From assembly GCA_965247665.1 (NCBI GenBank), contig CBDFHH010000001.1:124001-188000 (forward strand): DNA of 64,000 bases. Reading direction: 5' to 3'. Position 1 is the stretch's first letter; each line of letters begins with the position of its first letter. The stretch comes from CAUZWH01 sp965247665. GTDB taxonomy: Bacteria > Pseudomonadota > Alphaproteobacteria > SHVV01. The notes below the pieces were generated by a model. That model was not told where the DNA came from. It did not search any database and saw only the letters and a program-made list of their open reading frames with translations. This document shows positions 26,062-34,718 of the stretch, in pieces. A program made the translations under genes and the position numbers.

Positions 26062-29000
26062 ATGATCCTGGCGAAGTTCGCTGTCGAGAAGCGGGTTGTC
26101 AGCGCTCTGGCGACGCTGTTGATCCTGGCCGCCGGCTACCTGGCCTACGAGGAACTCCCCCGCTTCGAGGATCCGGAATTCATCATCCGGCAGGCGCAGG
26201 TCGTCACGCCCTATCCCGGTGCGAGCGCGGCAGAGGTGGCGGATGAAGTTACCGATGTGATCGAGAATGCCGTGCAGCAGTTGCAGGGTGTGAAAGAGGT
26301 CCGGTCGGTGTCGTCGCCCGGCCTTTCCGAGGTCACGGTGGAATTCGCCATCGCGGCGACCGGAACCCGTTCGGCGCTGGAGCGGAAGTTCACCCGGCTG
26401 CGGGCCAAGATATCCGATGTTGCCGACCGCCTGCCGCCGGGGGCGGCGGCGCCGGCCGTATACGACGATTTCGGGGACGTTTTCGCGCTCTACTACGCGA
26501 TCACCGGCGAAGGGTATTCCCTCCTGGAGACCGCCGAATACGCAAAGGAGTTGCAGAAGGAGCTCGCGCTCGTGCCGGGTGTCTCCAGGGTGCGGCTCGT
26601 TGGCGTGCCGCGGGAAGCGGTCTTTGTCGAATACCGGACGGCGAAGCTGGTCCAGCTCGGACTGTCGTCCGACCGAATCGCACAGGTGCTGGAAGGCCAG
26701 AACCTGGTGACTCCGGCGGGCAGCGTCGACGCGGGCGGCTCCAGGCTCGCGATACGTCCAGCCGCCGCCGTGACCACGCTCGAAGCCATCGGCGACCTGG
26801 TGGTGACGGACGCCGAGGGCGTGCGGTCTTTCCGCCTCGAGGACATCGCGACCGTAAGCCGCGGCATCCGGGAGCCGGTCGAGAAACGTCTCTTCAGGAA
26901 CGGCCGGCCCGCGATCGGGCTCGGCATCTCCAACACGACCGGCGGCAATGTCGTGGAACTGGGCGATGCAGTGAAAGCCCGCCTGGCGGAACTCACCGAG
27001 CGGCGCCCGCTCGGCATCGAGCTGACGCCGATCTCCGACCAGTCCGAATCGGTGCGCGACTCGGTCGACGACTTCGTGGGCAACGTGGTTCTGGCGCTGG
27101 CCATCGTCGTCGGAACGCTGCTTGTCTTCATGGGTTTGCGAAGCGGGATCCTGATGGGCGGCATCCTGCTCGTCACTGTCGCCGGCACCCTGTTCGGAAT
27201 GTACGCCTATGGCCTCGACATGCAGCGCATATCCCTGGGGGCGCTCATCATCGCGCTCGGGATGCTGGTGGATAACGCCATCGTGGTCGTGGACGGCACG
27301 CTGGTGCGCGTTCGGCGGGGGGAAGACCCGGCGGCGGCCGCGATATCGGTCGCAAGAAAGACCATGTGGCCGTTGTTGGGCGGAACGGCGGTGGGCGTGC
27401 TGGCGTTCTCGGCGATCGGCTTCTCGCCGGACAACACCGGCGAATACGCGGGTTCTCTGTTCTGGACGATCGCCATCGCGCTCCTGTTCAGCTGGCTCGT
27501 GGCGGTATGGCTGACGCCGTACTATTGCACCCTGCTCCTCAAACCGCCGGAGCCCGGCGCGGATGTAACGGTGAAGGAGCCCTTCATCCTGCGCATCTAT
27601 CGCGGCCTCCTGACATCTTCCCTTCGCCTTCGCTGGATCGTGATCGGCCTCGTCGTCGCCCTGTTCGCCTCTGCGATCGCCAGCTTCGGCCTGGTAAAGG
27701 ACGGCTTCTTCCCGGCCTCCACGAGGGCGCAGTTCGTGGTCGACTATGTCCTGCCGCAGGGAACCGACATCGAGCGTACGAGCAAGGACGTCGTCGAGAT
27801 CGGCGAATGGATCCGCACCCTGGACGGCGTGACCGGCACCAATACGGTCGTCGGCGGCGGGCATCTTCGCTTCATGCTGACCTATAACGGGGAGAGCGGG
27901 AACCCGGGCTACGGGCAGGTGCTGGTCGATGTGGAGGATTACACACGGATCGCGGCGCTTATGCCGCGCATCGTCGACCATGTGGAGGGTGCCTATCCCG
28001 ACAGCCGTGCCAAGGTCTGGAAGTTCGTGCTCGGTCCCGGCGGAGACAGCCTGATCGAAGCGCGGTTCAGCGGACCGGACCCGACCATTCTGCGCCGGCT
28101 GGCCGGGCAGGCGAAGGCGGTCTACGCGAGAGAAGGAGCGCTCGGCATCCAGGACGACTGGGGCGAGATGGCGAAAGTGCTGCGCCCGCGCGTCAACGAG
28201 CGGAACGCGCGGCGCGCCGGCCTGTCCCGGGCTGATATCTCAAAGGCCATCGCTGCCCATTTCGACGGATCGGTCATCGGGGTCTTTCGCGAGGGCAATG
28301 ACTTGCACCCGATCGTGTTCCGGCCGGTTGCAATGGACCGCGACCGGATCGAGAAGATCCGCCAGGTGCATATCTTCAGCCCGCTGACGGGGCGCTACGT
28401 CCCGATCTCGCAAATGGTCGACCGTTTCGATCTGGTCCTCGAGAATGCCAGGCTAAGGCGTTTGGACCGGACGCTCGCCGTCATGGCGCAGGCGGATCCC
28501 CCAACCGGAGTGAACGCAGGCGAGCTGTTCGCGCGGATCCGGCCCGGTGTCGAGGCGATCGAATTGCCGGTAGGCTACAGCCTCGAATGGCGAGGCCAGT
28601 ATGGAGGCAGCCAGGATGCCAACCGGGGCCTCGCGGCTACCATGCCCTACGGCTTCGCCGCGATGATCCTGGTCGTATTCCTGCTGTTCAACGCGATACG
28701 CCAGCCCGTCATCGTGTATCTCACCGTTCCGCTTGCGCTGATCGGGGTCGTTTGTGGACTGATCTTCACCGGCACCCCGATGGAATTCGTGGCCATCCTC
28801 GCGATTCTCAGCCTGGCCGGAATGCTGATCAAGAATGCGATCGTTCTGATCGACGAGACCGATTCTCAGATTGCGGAAGGCAAGGCGCGCATGGACGCGG
28901 TGGTCGATGCCGCGGTCAGCCGGGTCCGCCCGGTGAGCCTCGGCATGCTGACCACCGTGCTGGGCGTGACGCCTCTCATTTGGGATCCGTTCTTCAAGAG

Positions 29001-29190
29001 CCTGGCCGTGGTCATCATCTGCGGGCTCAGCTTCGCGACCGTCCTGACCCTGGTCGTGGTGCCGGTGCTCTACACCGTGTTCTTTCGCATCGGTGCCAAT
29101 GAAATATCGGCAACCCAATTGCGGCCAGCGGAAGCGCACGATGGGCCGCCTTTGGAGTTGCAGGAGCCGAATCCGGAATCTACCGGATGA
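26062..29190 (+). CDS. RND efflux transporter permease (AcrB/HAE1-like)
   Basis: A 1042-residue inner-membrane proton-driven exporter with the duplicated RND architecture. There is a helix at the start, a large periplasmic loop (about 35-335), a helix bundle with LGMLVDNAIVVVDGT carrying the proton-relay Asp-Asn pair, a second loop, and a second helix bundle near the end (GFAAMILVVFLLF, LIKNAIVLIDE). It lacks the polar relay signature of metal (CzcA/CusA) pumps, so organic toxin or lipid export is likelier. Operon with the adaptor upstream; the short channel protein follows. Confidence 0.92.
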   Translation: MILAKFAVEKRVVSALATLLILAAGYLAYEELPRFEDPEFIIRQAQVVTPYPGASAAEVADEVTDVIENAVQQLQGVKEVRSVSSPGLSEVTVEFAIAATGTRSALERKFTRLRAKISDVADRLPPGAAAPAVYDDFGDVFALYYAITGEGYSLLETAEYAKELQKELALVPGVSRVRLVGVPREAVFVEYRTAKLVQLGLSSDRIAQVLEGQNLVTPAGSVDAGGSRLAIRPAAAVTTLEAIGDLVVTDAEGVRSFRLEDIATVSRGIREPVEKRLFRNGRPAIGLGISNTTGGNVVELGDAVKARLAELTERRPLGIELTPISDQSESVRDSVDDFVGNVVLALAIVVGTLLVFMGLRSGILMGGILLVTVAGTLFGMYAYGLDMQRISLGALIIALGMLVDNAIVVVDGTLVRVRRGEDPAAAAISVARKTMWPLLGGTAVGVLAFSAIGFSPDNTGEYAGSLFWTIAIALLFSWLVAVWLTPYYCTLLLKPPEPGADVTVKEPFILRIYRGLLTSSLRLRWIVIGLVVALFASAIASFGLVKDGFFPASTRAQFVVDYVLPQGTDIERTSKDVVEIGEWIRTLDGVTGTNTVVGGGHLRFMLTYNGESGNPGYGQVLVDVEDYTRIAALMPRIVDHVEGAYPDSRAKVWKFVLGPGGDSLIEARFSGPDPTILRRLAGQAKAVYAREGALGIQDDWGEMAKVLRPRVNERNARRAGLSRADISKAIAAHFDGSVIGVFREGNDLHPIVFRPVAMDRDRIEKIRQVHIFSPLTGRYVPISQMVDRFDLVLENARLRRLDRTLAVMAQADPPTGVNAGELFARIRPGVEAIELPVGYSLEWRGQYGGSQDANRGLAATMPYGFAAMILVVFLLFNAIRQPVIVYLTVPLALIGVVCGLIFTGTPMEFVAILAILSLAGMLIKNAIVLIDETDSQIAEGKARMDAVVDAAVSRVRPVSLGMLTTVLGVTPLIWDPFFKSLAVVIICGLSFATVLTLVVVPVLYTVFFRIGANEISATQLRPAEAHDGPPLELQEPNPESTG

Positions 29191-29410
29191 CCCCGCAGGA
29201 TCGGCGTCTTTCAGGCCTGCCCTGTGAAGCCGGGCCGGACCCGCTACGATCGAATCAAGCCCCCGGCCGGGTCGATTGCCCGGACCACGCCCGACACCGG
29301 CCGCTGCGTCCAGGCGCGCCCGGCTGGACGCCCACTGTCGCCGCAGCGAACGTGGTCTTCCCTTCCTCGCCGCAGCCGCTGTGGACCGCCATGCCGGGCA
29401 GCGCCGCGTC

Positions 29411-29836
29411 ATGACCGTGACGATGCAGATCCTGTCCGGGAGCCTAATCCTGGCGGTGTGCTCGCTGATTCACCTGTGTGTGCTGGCCGGTGCGGTGAGG
29501 CTGCTCCGTGTCCTCGGTGCCGATTCCGGCGGGCCCTACGGTCTGCGCGTCGTCAAGCTGATGGGAACGGGACTTGCTGCCGCCGTGTCCGCGCATACCA
29601 TCCAGGTCTGGATCTGGGCGGCTGTGTTCGTCATCGCGGAGACCCTGCCGGACTTTGCCGAAGCGATCTATTTCTCCCTCGCCACCTATACGACGCTCGG
29701 ATACGGCGATGTCGTCGTCGGAAAAGGGTTTCGTGTCTTCGCAGCGATGGCCGCGGTCACCGGGCTGCTCAACTTCGGGCTCAGCACAGCGTTTCTTGTA
29801 GGTATCTTTGGCAGTTTGATACGGGACGGACGCTAG
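29411..29836 (+). CDS. Two-helix potassium-channel-like protein (Ion_trans_2)
   Basis: A 141-residue membrane protein with a hydrophobic N-terminal helix pair (MQILSGSLILAVCSLIHLC; then VSAHTIQVWIWAAVFVI), a pore helix (FAEAIYFSLATYTTLGYGD) and a final helix (AAMAAVTGLLNFGLSTAFLV). TLGYGD is a potassium-selectivity-filter type sequence. The ATG at 29411 lies 220 bp after the efflux pump; upstream in-frame codons are Arg/Pro-rich and unlikely to be used. Such small ion-channel proteins are common beside efflux and stress genes, but the role here is unknown. Confidence 0.75.
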   Translation: MTVTMQILSGSLILAVCSLIHLCVLAGAVRLLRVLGADSGGPYGLRVVKLMGTGLAAAVSAHTIQVWIWAAVFVIAETLPDFAEAIYFSLATYTTLGYGDVVVGKGFRVFAAMAAVTGLLNFGLSTAFLVGIFGSLIRDGR

Positions 29837-29983
29837 TCTGGTTGGGAGGGACTGCCGATGATCGGAAAGCTGCTGGGCCATAACCACGTGCATACAACCG
29901 CCCGCTATGCGCATCTCGCCAACAATCCCCTGAAATCGGCGGCAAATCGAATCGCGAGCCGCATCGCCGAGGTCACAGGGTGA
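29837..29983 (+). pseudogene. C-terminal remnant of a tyrosine recombinase/integrase
   Basis: Only about 48 codons remain, reading GLPMIGKLLGHNHVHTTARY followed by AHLANNPLKSAAN and a stop at 29981-29983. This is the last part of a phage-type integrase: the LLGH box and the catalytic Tyr in TARYAHL. It is too short to be functional and directly follows the stop of the channel gene. It marks the edge of an old integration event that probably brought the efflux/channel genes. Confidence 0.7.
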
Positions 29984-30179
29984 CGCCGTAAGTCGACATA
30001 TGATTAGGATTCGAAAGCACGCTGATCCAAAGCTCCAACAGAACATTATCGGTGCGTGTTCGTGCTTGCCGGCTTTGCAGCTGCTACCCTCGCTTCACGC
30101 TGACATGTAGACGACACGGGGGTAACACCTTAGCGGATTTATTCAATGCGCCTTTCCACGGCGCACTGAATAAAGGGGG
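29984..30179. terminator. Hairpin downstream of the HEPN-like operon
   Basis: Within this gene-free stretch, 30137-30173 forms a long inverted repeat (TTTATTCA-A-TGCGCC and GGCGCA-C-TGAATAAA, 7-base loop, one mismatch). It lies just downstream of the stop of the leftward HEPN-like gene, so a transcription terminator is the simplest reading, although no clear T-tract follows. It also looks superficially like an integron attC site but lacks the conserved core sites. The rest of the gap shows nothing. Confidence 0.5.
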
Positions 30180-30623
30180 TTAGTGTTCCGCGCTTAGGCG
30201 TGTTCGGTAATGTTTGTTCAGTTTTGTAATAAGATTACCGACTGTTTCCTGCATTTCTGTTTCGGAAGGGAGGGACATAACTCTTATCCCAGGGTGATAT
30301 TCTAAGTGTTCCTTTCCATATTCTGGATTTAACAAATGAACTAGCACCCGCAATTCTTTGTCGACAAAACTCTTATCAGAATATAATTCCAACTCGTCAA
30401 GAGCTTTCTCCAAGTCATGCCTTATCTCTTTCCTCAGCTTGTCTAAGGGAACGCCGTTTTTCACGAGAATGCTCTTGAGCGCCAGTTCGATTGCATGCCC
30501 GTACAAATAAGTAACCGCGATATGCGTTCTTTGAATCTGTCCACATTCTACAATCACGGTTGCAGCTTTCAAAAACTGCTTGGCGTAGGTTAGAAATCCA
30601 ATATGCGGGTAACTAGATTCCAT
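30180..30623 (-). CDS. HEPN-like domain protein
   Basis: A 147-residue all-helical protein with a pattern typical of HEPN-like proteins: YLYGHAIELALKSILVKNGV followed by LRKEIRHDLEKALDEL. It lies 48 bp downstream of a second HEPN-type gene. Both genes are visibly AT-richer than their neighbours and use different codons, which suggests horizontal transfer. HEPN proteins are often RNases in toxin-antitoxin, abortive-infection or RNA-processing modules. Activity of this one cannot be shown from sequence, as a canonical RX4-6H motif is not obvious. Confidence 0.55.
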   Translation of the reverse strand: MESSYPHIGFLTYAKQFLKAATVIVECGQIQRTHIAVTYLYGHAIELALKSILVKNGVPLDKLRKEIRHDLEKALDELELYSDKSFVDKELRVLVHLLNPEYGKEHLEYHPGIRVMSLPSETEMQETVGNLITKLNKHYRTRLSAEH

Positions 30624-30671
30624 CGTACACTCCGAGTGTCCGTCATTATGCTAGTGGATTAAACCTGTACA

Positions 30672-31127
30672 CTACTGGCGTCCAGAACGAACCAAGGCGT
30701 TGTTTGATACTGTCTCTCTCTGAAACCGATCCATTAGTGATGTGAGGCATCCAGTCAGACCATAATAGTTGTCTATCGCTCGGTTCAGCATGTCCTTTGC
30801 TTCGTCCTGCGCATCGAACTCGACTATTTCTGGTTTGTCGGAAGACCAATGTTTCAAAGCGTTGCGCGCCTCGTTTGCGCGATCAGCTATTTCCTTCTTC
30901 TGCAGTTCTTGACCGAGAAGCTCTTTGTGGACCGTTGAGACATCTCTCTTGAGGGAGCCCAAAGAACTCTCATTTCCCCCGCCACTCAGAAGCTTTCCAA
31001 AGATTTCCTCCGAAGCGCCCGCCAGCGTTATGACGGAATAGTAATCCTCCCTCTCGAAATACAAACGGAGCGCGGTTTCGAGTTGTCTGAGTGCCATACA
31101 CTGTACGTCATGGGCAATTTCGGCCAT
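30672..31127 (-). CDS. HEPN-like protein with RX4H motif
   Basis: A 151-residue helical protein starting MAEIAHDVQCMALRQLETAL. RNALKH in the middle fits the HEPN RX4H catalytic signature (R, four residues, H), flanked by RANEA and WSSDKPEIVEFDAQDEAKDM. The ATG at 31127 has GAGGACT upstream; longer reading frames enter the transporter region and are spurious. It is the first gene of a two-gene AT-rich operon. A toxin, antiviral or nucleotide-binding role is possible; there is no partner nucleotidyltransferase (MNT) gene as in classic HEPN/MNT pairs. Confidence 0.5.
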   Translation of the reverse strand: MAEIAHDVQCMALRQLETALRLYFEREDYYSVITLAGASEEIFGKLLSGGGNESSLGSLKRDVSTVHKELLGQELQKKEIADRANEARNALKHWSSDKPEIVEFDAQDEAKDMLNRAIDNYYGLTGCLTSLMDRFQRETVSNNALVRSGRQ

Positions 31128-31236
31128 CACAAGAGTCCTCAGTTCAGGTCCCAAAATCTGCCTCCTTACCGAGCAGTTCCCGGGAAAGGGTGGAGTAATG
31201 ATCCGGGGCGGGGCGCGTACCGTCGCCCTGGCAGCG

Positions 31237-32178
31237 CTAACCTGCGCCTTGCCGCCGCGTGCTCGCCAAGAAGACCCCGACCAGCACCAGCGCCCCACCG
31301 GCGACGTGGAACAGGGCCAACCTCTCGCCGAGCAACGCCACCGCCAGCAGCGCCGTCAAGACCGGTATGGCATAGAAGAACGGGCTGGCCCGCTCGGGCC
31401 CGATGCGGGCCACGCCCATGGTCAGGAATACCAGCGCCAGCACCGACGAGAAGATGATGAAATAGCCCATCGCGGCCATCGTCGTGAGCGTCACCGCCAT
31501 GCGGGCGTCGGTCAGCAGCAGCTCGCCGGCGTAAAGCGGCGCCATACCGATGGCGCCGAAGACGGTTGCGATCTGGGTCGCGGCGTAGGGCCCGATAGCC
31601 GGGGGTAGGCGGCGCAGCAGCACGGTGTAGACCGCCCAACTCAACGTTGCCAGCTGGACCCAGAGATCGCCGACCACGAACTCGAGGCCGAGCAGAGCGC
31701 TTAGGCTGCCATTCGAGACGATACTCAGCACGCCGACGATGGCCAGCGCGAGGCCGACGCCTTGGCGCAGCGACAGGCGCGAGCCGAACAACAACCATGC
31801 AACCGCCAGGATCAGCGGCGCCTGGGTGGTGCCGATAACGCCGGTGTTGATCGCGCCGGTGGTTTGCAGGCCGGTGTAGAGCGCCGCCTGACCGGTGATT
31901 ACCTGGGTGGCGCCGATCAGCGCCAGCAGTCGCCAATGCTGGCGGATCAGCGGCCATTTCATGCGCAGCTCGCGGTGGACGAACGGTGCCAGCAACAGCA
32001 TCGCGCCGATCTGGCGCCAGAACACGAGGGCCAGCGGCGGGATCTCCTCGTGCATGGCGCGGCCCAGGACGGTGTTGCCGGAGAAGAACAGCATGGTCAT
32101 GCCGACCAGCAGGTAGGGCAGCCAGACTAGGCGATCGCCCACGCCCGCGGGCGGCGAGGAAGGGCGCTGATCGGTCAA
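31237..32178 (-). CDS. DMT superfamily (EamA) transporter
   Basis: A membrane protein of up to 313 residues with ten hydrophobic segments arranged as two five-helix EamA repeats, for example LVGMTMLFFSGNTVLG and, in repeat two, LSWAVYTVLLRRLPP. Members export amino acids, metabolites or nucleotide sugars. The 5' end is uncertain: the longest frame starts with TTG at 32178 without a good ribosome site, and an internal start before the first helix (near VGDRLVWLPYLL) is possible. It follows the SDR gene on the same strand. Confidence 0.82.
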   Translation of the reverse strand: MTDQRPSSPPAGVGDRLVWLPYLLVGMTMLFFSGNTVLGRAMHEEIPPLALVFWRQIGAMLLLAPFVHRELRMKWPLIRQHWRLLALIGATQVITGQAALYTGLQTTGAINTGVIGTTQAPLILAVAWLLFGSRLSLRQGVGLALAIVGVLSIVSNGSLSALLGLEFVVGDLWVQLATLSWAVYTVLLRRLPPAIGPYAATQIATVFGAIGMAPLYAGELLLTDARMAVTLTTMAAMGYFIIFSSVLALVFLTMGVARIGPERASPFFYAIPVLTALLAVALLGERLALFHVAGGALVLVGVFLASTRRQGAG

Positions 32179-32209
32179 GCGGATGTCGGTCGCGGTTCGA
32201 CGCGGCGCT

Positions 32210-32971
32210 CTACATCGCGCTGATGCCGCCGTCGATCACCAGCTCGGCGCCCGTGACGAACTTGGATTCCTCCGAGGCGAGGTACAGCACGGCGTAGGCG
32301 ACGTCGTCGGCCTCGCCGATGCGGCCGAGCGGCACCTGGCGGGCCAGCTTGTCGCGCCCGGCGGCGTTGTTGCCGACATGCTCGAGCACGGGCGTCAGCA
32401 TCGGCGTGTCGATGAAGCTCGGGTGCACCGAGTTGCAGCGGATGCCGTTGCCCGTGCGGGCGCAGTGCAGGGCTACCGACTTGCTGAGCAGACGCACGCC
32501 AGCTTTGGCCGAGTTGTAGGCGGCGAGGTTGTGGCCGGCAATGATGCCGGACACCGACGAGATGTTGACGATCGAGCCGCCGCCGGAGTCGCGCATCGCC
32601 GGGATCGCGGTCTTGCAGCCCAGGAACACGCCGTCGAGATCGACCGCGTGGATGCGGCGCCAGTCATCCAGCGAAGTGTCCTCGACGCTGGCGTTCATGG
32701 CGATTCCGGCGCTCTGTACCAAAATGTGCAGACCGTCATACACCGCGATCGCCTGCTCGACCGCCGCCTGCCAGATGTCGGCGTCGGTGACGTCGTGTTC
32801 GACGAACAGCGCGTCCTCGCCAAGCTCGGCGGCCACGGCCCGGCCGCCGCGGGCGTTGATATCGGTGACGACAATCTTGGCGCCCTCGGCGGCGAGCAAG
32901 CGCACGCAAGCGCGGCCGATCCCCGATGCCCCACCGGTCACCAGCGCGACCTTGCCCTCAACCCGTGCCAC
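32210..32971 (-). CDS. Short-chain dehydrogenase/reductase (SDR)
   Basis: A 253-residue classical SDR: TGGASGIGRA cofactor motif, D in VVTDINARGG (NAD preference), NISSVSG with the catalytic Ser, YNSAKAG (YxxxK), and C-terminal FVTGAELVIDGGISAM. It begins with GTG at 32971. The family includes sugar, steroid and hydroxy-acid dehydrogenases; the substrate is unknown. It is upstream of the DMT transporter by 31 bp and may be transcribed with it. Confidence 0.87.
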   Translation of the reverse strand: MARVEGKVALVTGGASGIGRACVRLLAAEGAKIVVTDINARGGRAVAAELGEDALFVEHDVTDADIWQAAVEQAIAVYDGLHILVQSAGIAMNASVEDTSLDDWRRIHAVDLDGVFLGCKTAIPAMRDSGGGSIVNISSVSGIIAGHNLAAYNSAKAGVRLLSKSVALHCARTGNGIRCNSVHPSFIDTPMLTPVLEHVGNNAAGRDKLARQVPLGRIGEADDVAYAVLYLASEESKFVTGAELVIDGGISAM

Positions 32972-33413
32972 CGAACCGTTCGACCCGTACCGTCATTCGA
33001 ACCACACCGTAGCACCCCTCGCGTCGTTTGTTGTCGCCCGGTGCCGATCATCGCCCGGACCAATTAAACCCGCTTGTAATGGAAGTGACCGCCAGCACGG
33101 GAACGACGTCGTGCCGTTGCCGGCATCGCGCAAGCTTACGCGACACGACTACTCACCTTCGTGCATCCTAAACGGATCGCGTCTATCGCGGTTCGCCGGT
33201 TTGGAGTTGCCGTCGCCTCGAGTTGCTCTCGAGGCTCCTTGCCACTCTCATAGCCGAGGGGCGCGCCCTTGATCGATCACACGATCGTTAACGAGTCGCC
33301 ACCGCGGGCTTTGCATTTCGCTGGATTGCTGTAAAGTCGCCGACCGAGGTCTGTCGTCGCGAGGACGGCGACAGCTGTGGCCCCATCCGGGGCGTTTTCG
33401 AGGGAGGAGTCAC
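32972..33413. promoter_or_regulatory. Divergent intergenic region (SDR / ABC binding protein)
   Basis: A 442-bp region between the leftward SDR and rightward binding-protein genes, so it should contain both promoters. No gene is credible. The last bases hold the strong AGGGAGGAG ribosome site of the binding protein. I see no recognisable operator. Confidence 0.35.
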
Positions 33414-34586
33414 ATGAGACTGCGTTCACTTGTATCTGCCATCGCGGTTCTCGGCCTGGCCGTTGGACTGTCGATGCAGAGCGCGCAAGCGCAGATGGCA
33501 AAGGGCGAGCCGGTACGGCTTCCCCACTTGACCACCTTCAGCGGCCCCGCCGCCAGCTGGGGCGAGACCATGCTCAAGGCGGCGCAGATCGCTGCCGGCA
33601 TGATCAACGAGAAGGGTGGCGTGCACGGCCGTCCGCTCGAATTCTACGCTCAGGATGCCCCGTACGACCGCATGCCCGAGGCCATGACCATGGTCAAGAA
33701 GGTCGCCCGCGATCCCAGCGTGCTGGTCATCTTCGATTGCGGTGGCGCTACCACTGTGGTCGCCGCGGCGCATGACGTGGTCGGCAAGGCCGGCATCCCC
33801 TGCTTCGGCCTCTCGTCGGCTGGGCACTGGCGTAAGCCCTCCTTCAATCCCTACGTGTTTCGCCTACTGCCGCAGGCGGCGACGGCAATGCCGGTGTTGG
33901 CGCCGAAGATATTCAAGAAGCACAACGTGAAGAAGGTCGCGGTCGCCTACACCCACAATGACGAGGCGCCGGCGGCCAACGCCCAGTTCGTCCAGGGCAT
34001 GCTGAAGGAACTCGGCATTCCATTCATCACGGTTACGGGGATGCTCAAGGAGCCGGAATACCGTTCCCAGGTGACCAAGATTAAGTCGGAGGAGATCGAT
34101 CTCGTGACGGTGACGATGCAGCCGGAGGATGCGGGCCTGTTCGTCCGCCAGCTGCGCGCCGACGGCGTGAACCTTCCAGTAATGGGCTCGGCCGGCCTCA
34201 CGGACACGAACTTTGCCGACCTTGCGAAGGGGCATGTCGGCACGGTCTACACCTACGGCGTTTATGATCCCAAGGATCCGAGGCCCTATGTCCAGAACTT
34301 CATCAAGCGGTTCAATGCCGACGTAGGCCGTGATCCTGGCGTGTATGAGGCGATCGCCGGCGATGCAGCATTTATCGTGGCTACGATCATGAACGCCGCC
34401 AAAGAGCTCACCCGCGAGGCTATTCGCGAGGCGTGGTCACAGACCGAGGGCGTTGAGACCTTCACCGGCCGCGTCAGCTGGGAAGGCTCGGGCGAGGCGA
34501 TCCGCGAGCAGGTGCTCGAGCAGATGTACGACGCCGACGAAAAGCTGGTCACGATTCCAGCGAGCTACTGGGCGGCCGGTTCGTAA
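33414..34586 (+). CDS. ABC transporter substrate-binding protein, branched-chain amino acid type
   Basis: A 390-residue periplasmic protein with a Sec signal (MRLRSLVSAIAVLGLAVGL, cleavage after AQA). The type I fold begins VRLPHLTTFSGPAASWGE and includes AAGMINEKGGVHGRPLEF (the usual AxxxINxxGGxxGRxL motif), DCGGATTVVAAAHDVV and YTHNDEAPAANAQF. It starts a second importer operon. Family members bind amino acids, aromatic acids, amides or dicarboxylates; the ligand cannot be told. It is followed by a terminator-like hairpin and then two permeases. Confidence 0.9.
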   Translation: MRLRSLVSAIAVLGLAVGLSMQSAQAQMAKGEPVRLPHLTTFSGPAASWGETMLKAAQIAAGMINEKGGVHGRPLEFYAQDAPYDRMPEAMTMVKKVARDPSVLVIFDCGGATTVVAAAHDVVGKAGIPCFGLSSAGHWRKPSFNPYVFRLLPQAATAMPVLAPKIFKKHNVKKVAVAYTHNDEAPAANAQFVQGMLKELGIPFITVTGMLKEPEYRSQVTKIKSEEIDLVTVTMQPEDAGLFVRQLRADGVNLPVMGSAGLTDTNFADLAKGHVGTVYTYGVYDPKDPRPYVQNFIKRFNADVGRDPGVYEAIAGDAAFIVATIMNAAKELTREAIREAWSQTEGVETFTGRVSWEGSGEAIREQVLEQMYDADEKLVTIPASYWAAGS

Positions 34587-34610
34587 GCCCGAAAACAGGT
34601 CTCACTGGAA

Positions 34611-34641
34611 GGGGCAGCCTGATGGCTGGCCCTTTCTTTTT
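34611..34641 (+). terminator. Terminator-like hairpin after the binding-protein gene
   Basis: GGGCAGCC, a TGAT loop and GGCTGGCCC form a stem with one bulged base, followed by TTTCTTTTTG. This is a good rho-independent terminator shape, 24 bp after the binding-protein stop. It should reduce read-through into the permease genes and keep the binding protein in excess. Confidence 0.65.
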
Positions 34642-34718
34642 GCAGTCCGACTCGGTAATCAACGCTCTTTGTTTTACCCGGCCGGGGCGGTAATAAGGAA
34701 CGCCGGGGAGGCGCGGCG

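Noticed and set aside
25963..27981. 672-codon minus-strand frame opposite the RND pump
   Set aside because: Antisense shadow; the RND transporter is complete on the plus strand.
30137..30173. Integron attC site
   Set aside because: The palindrome is suggestive, but the conserved RYYYAAC and GTTRRRY core sites are not satisfied and no integron integrase is present.
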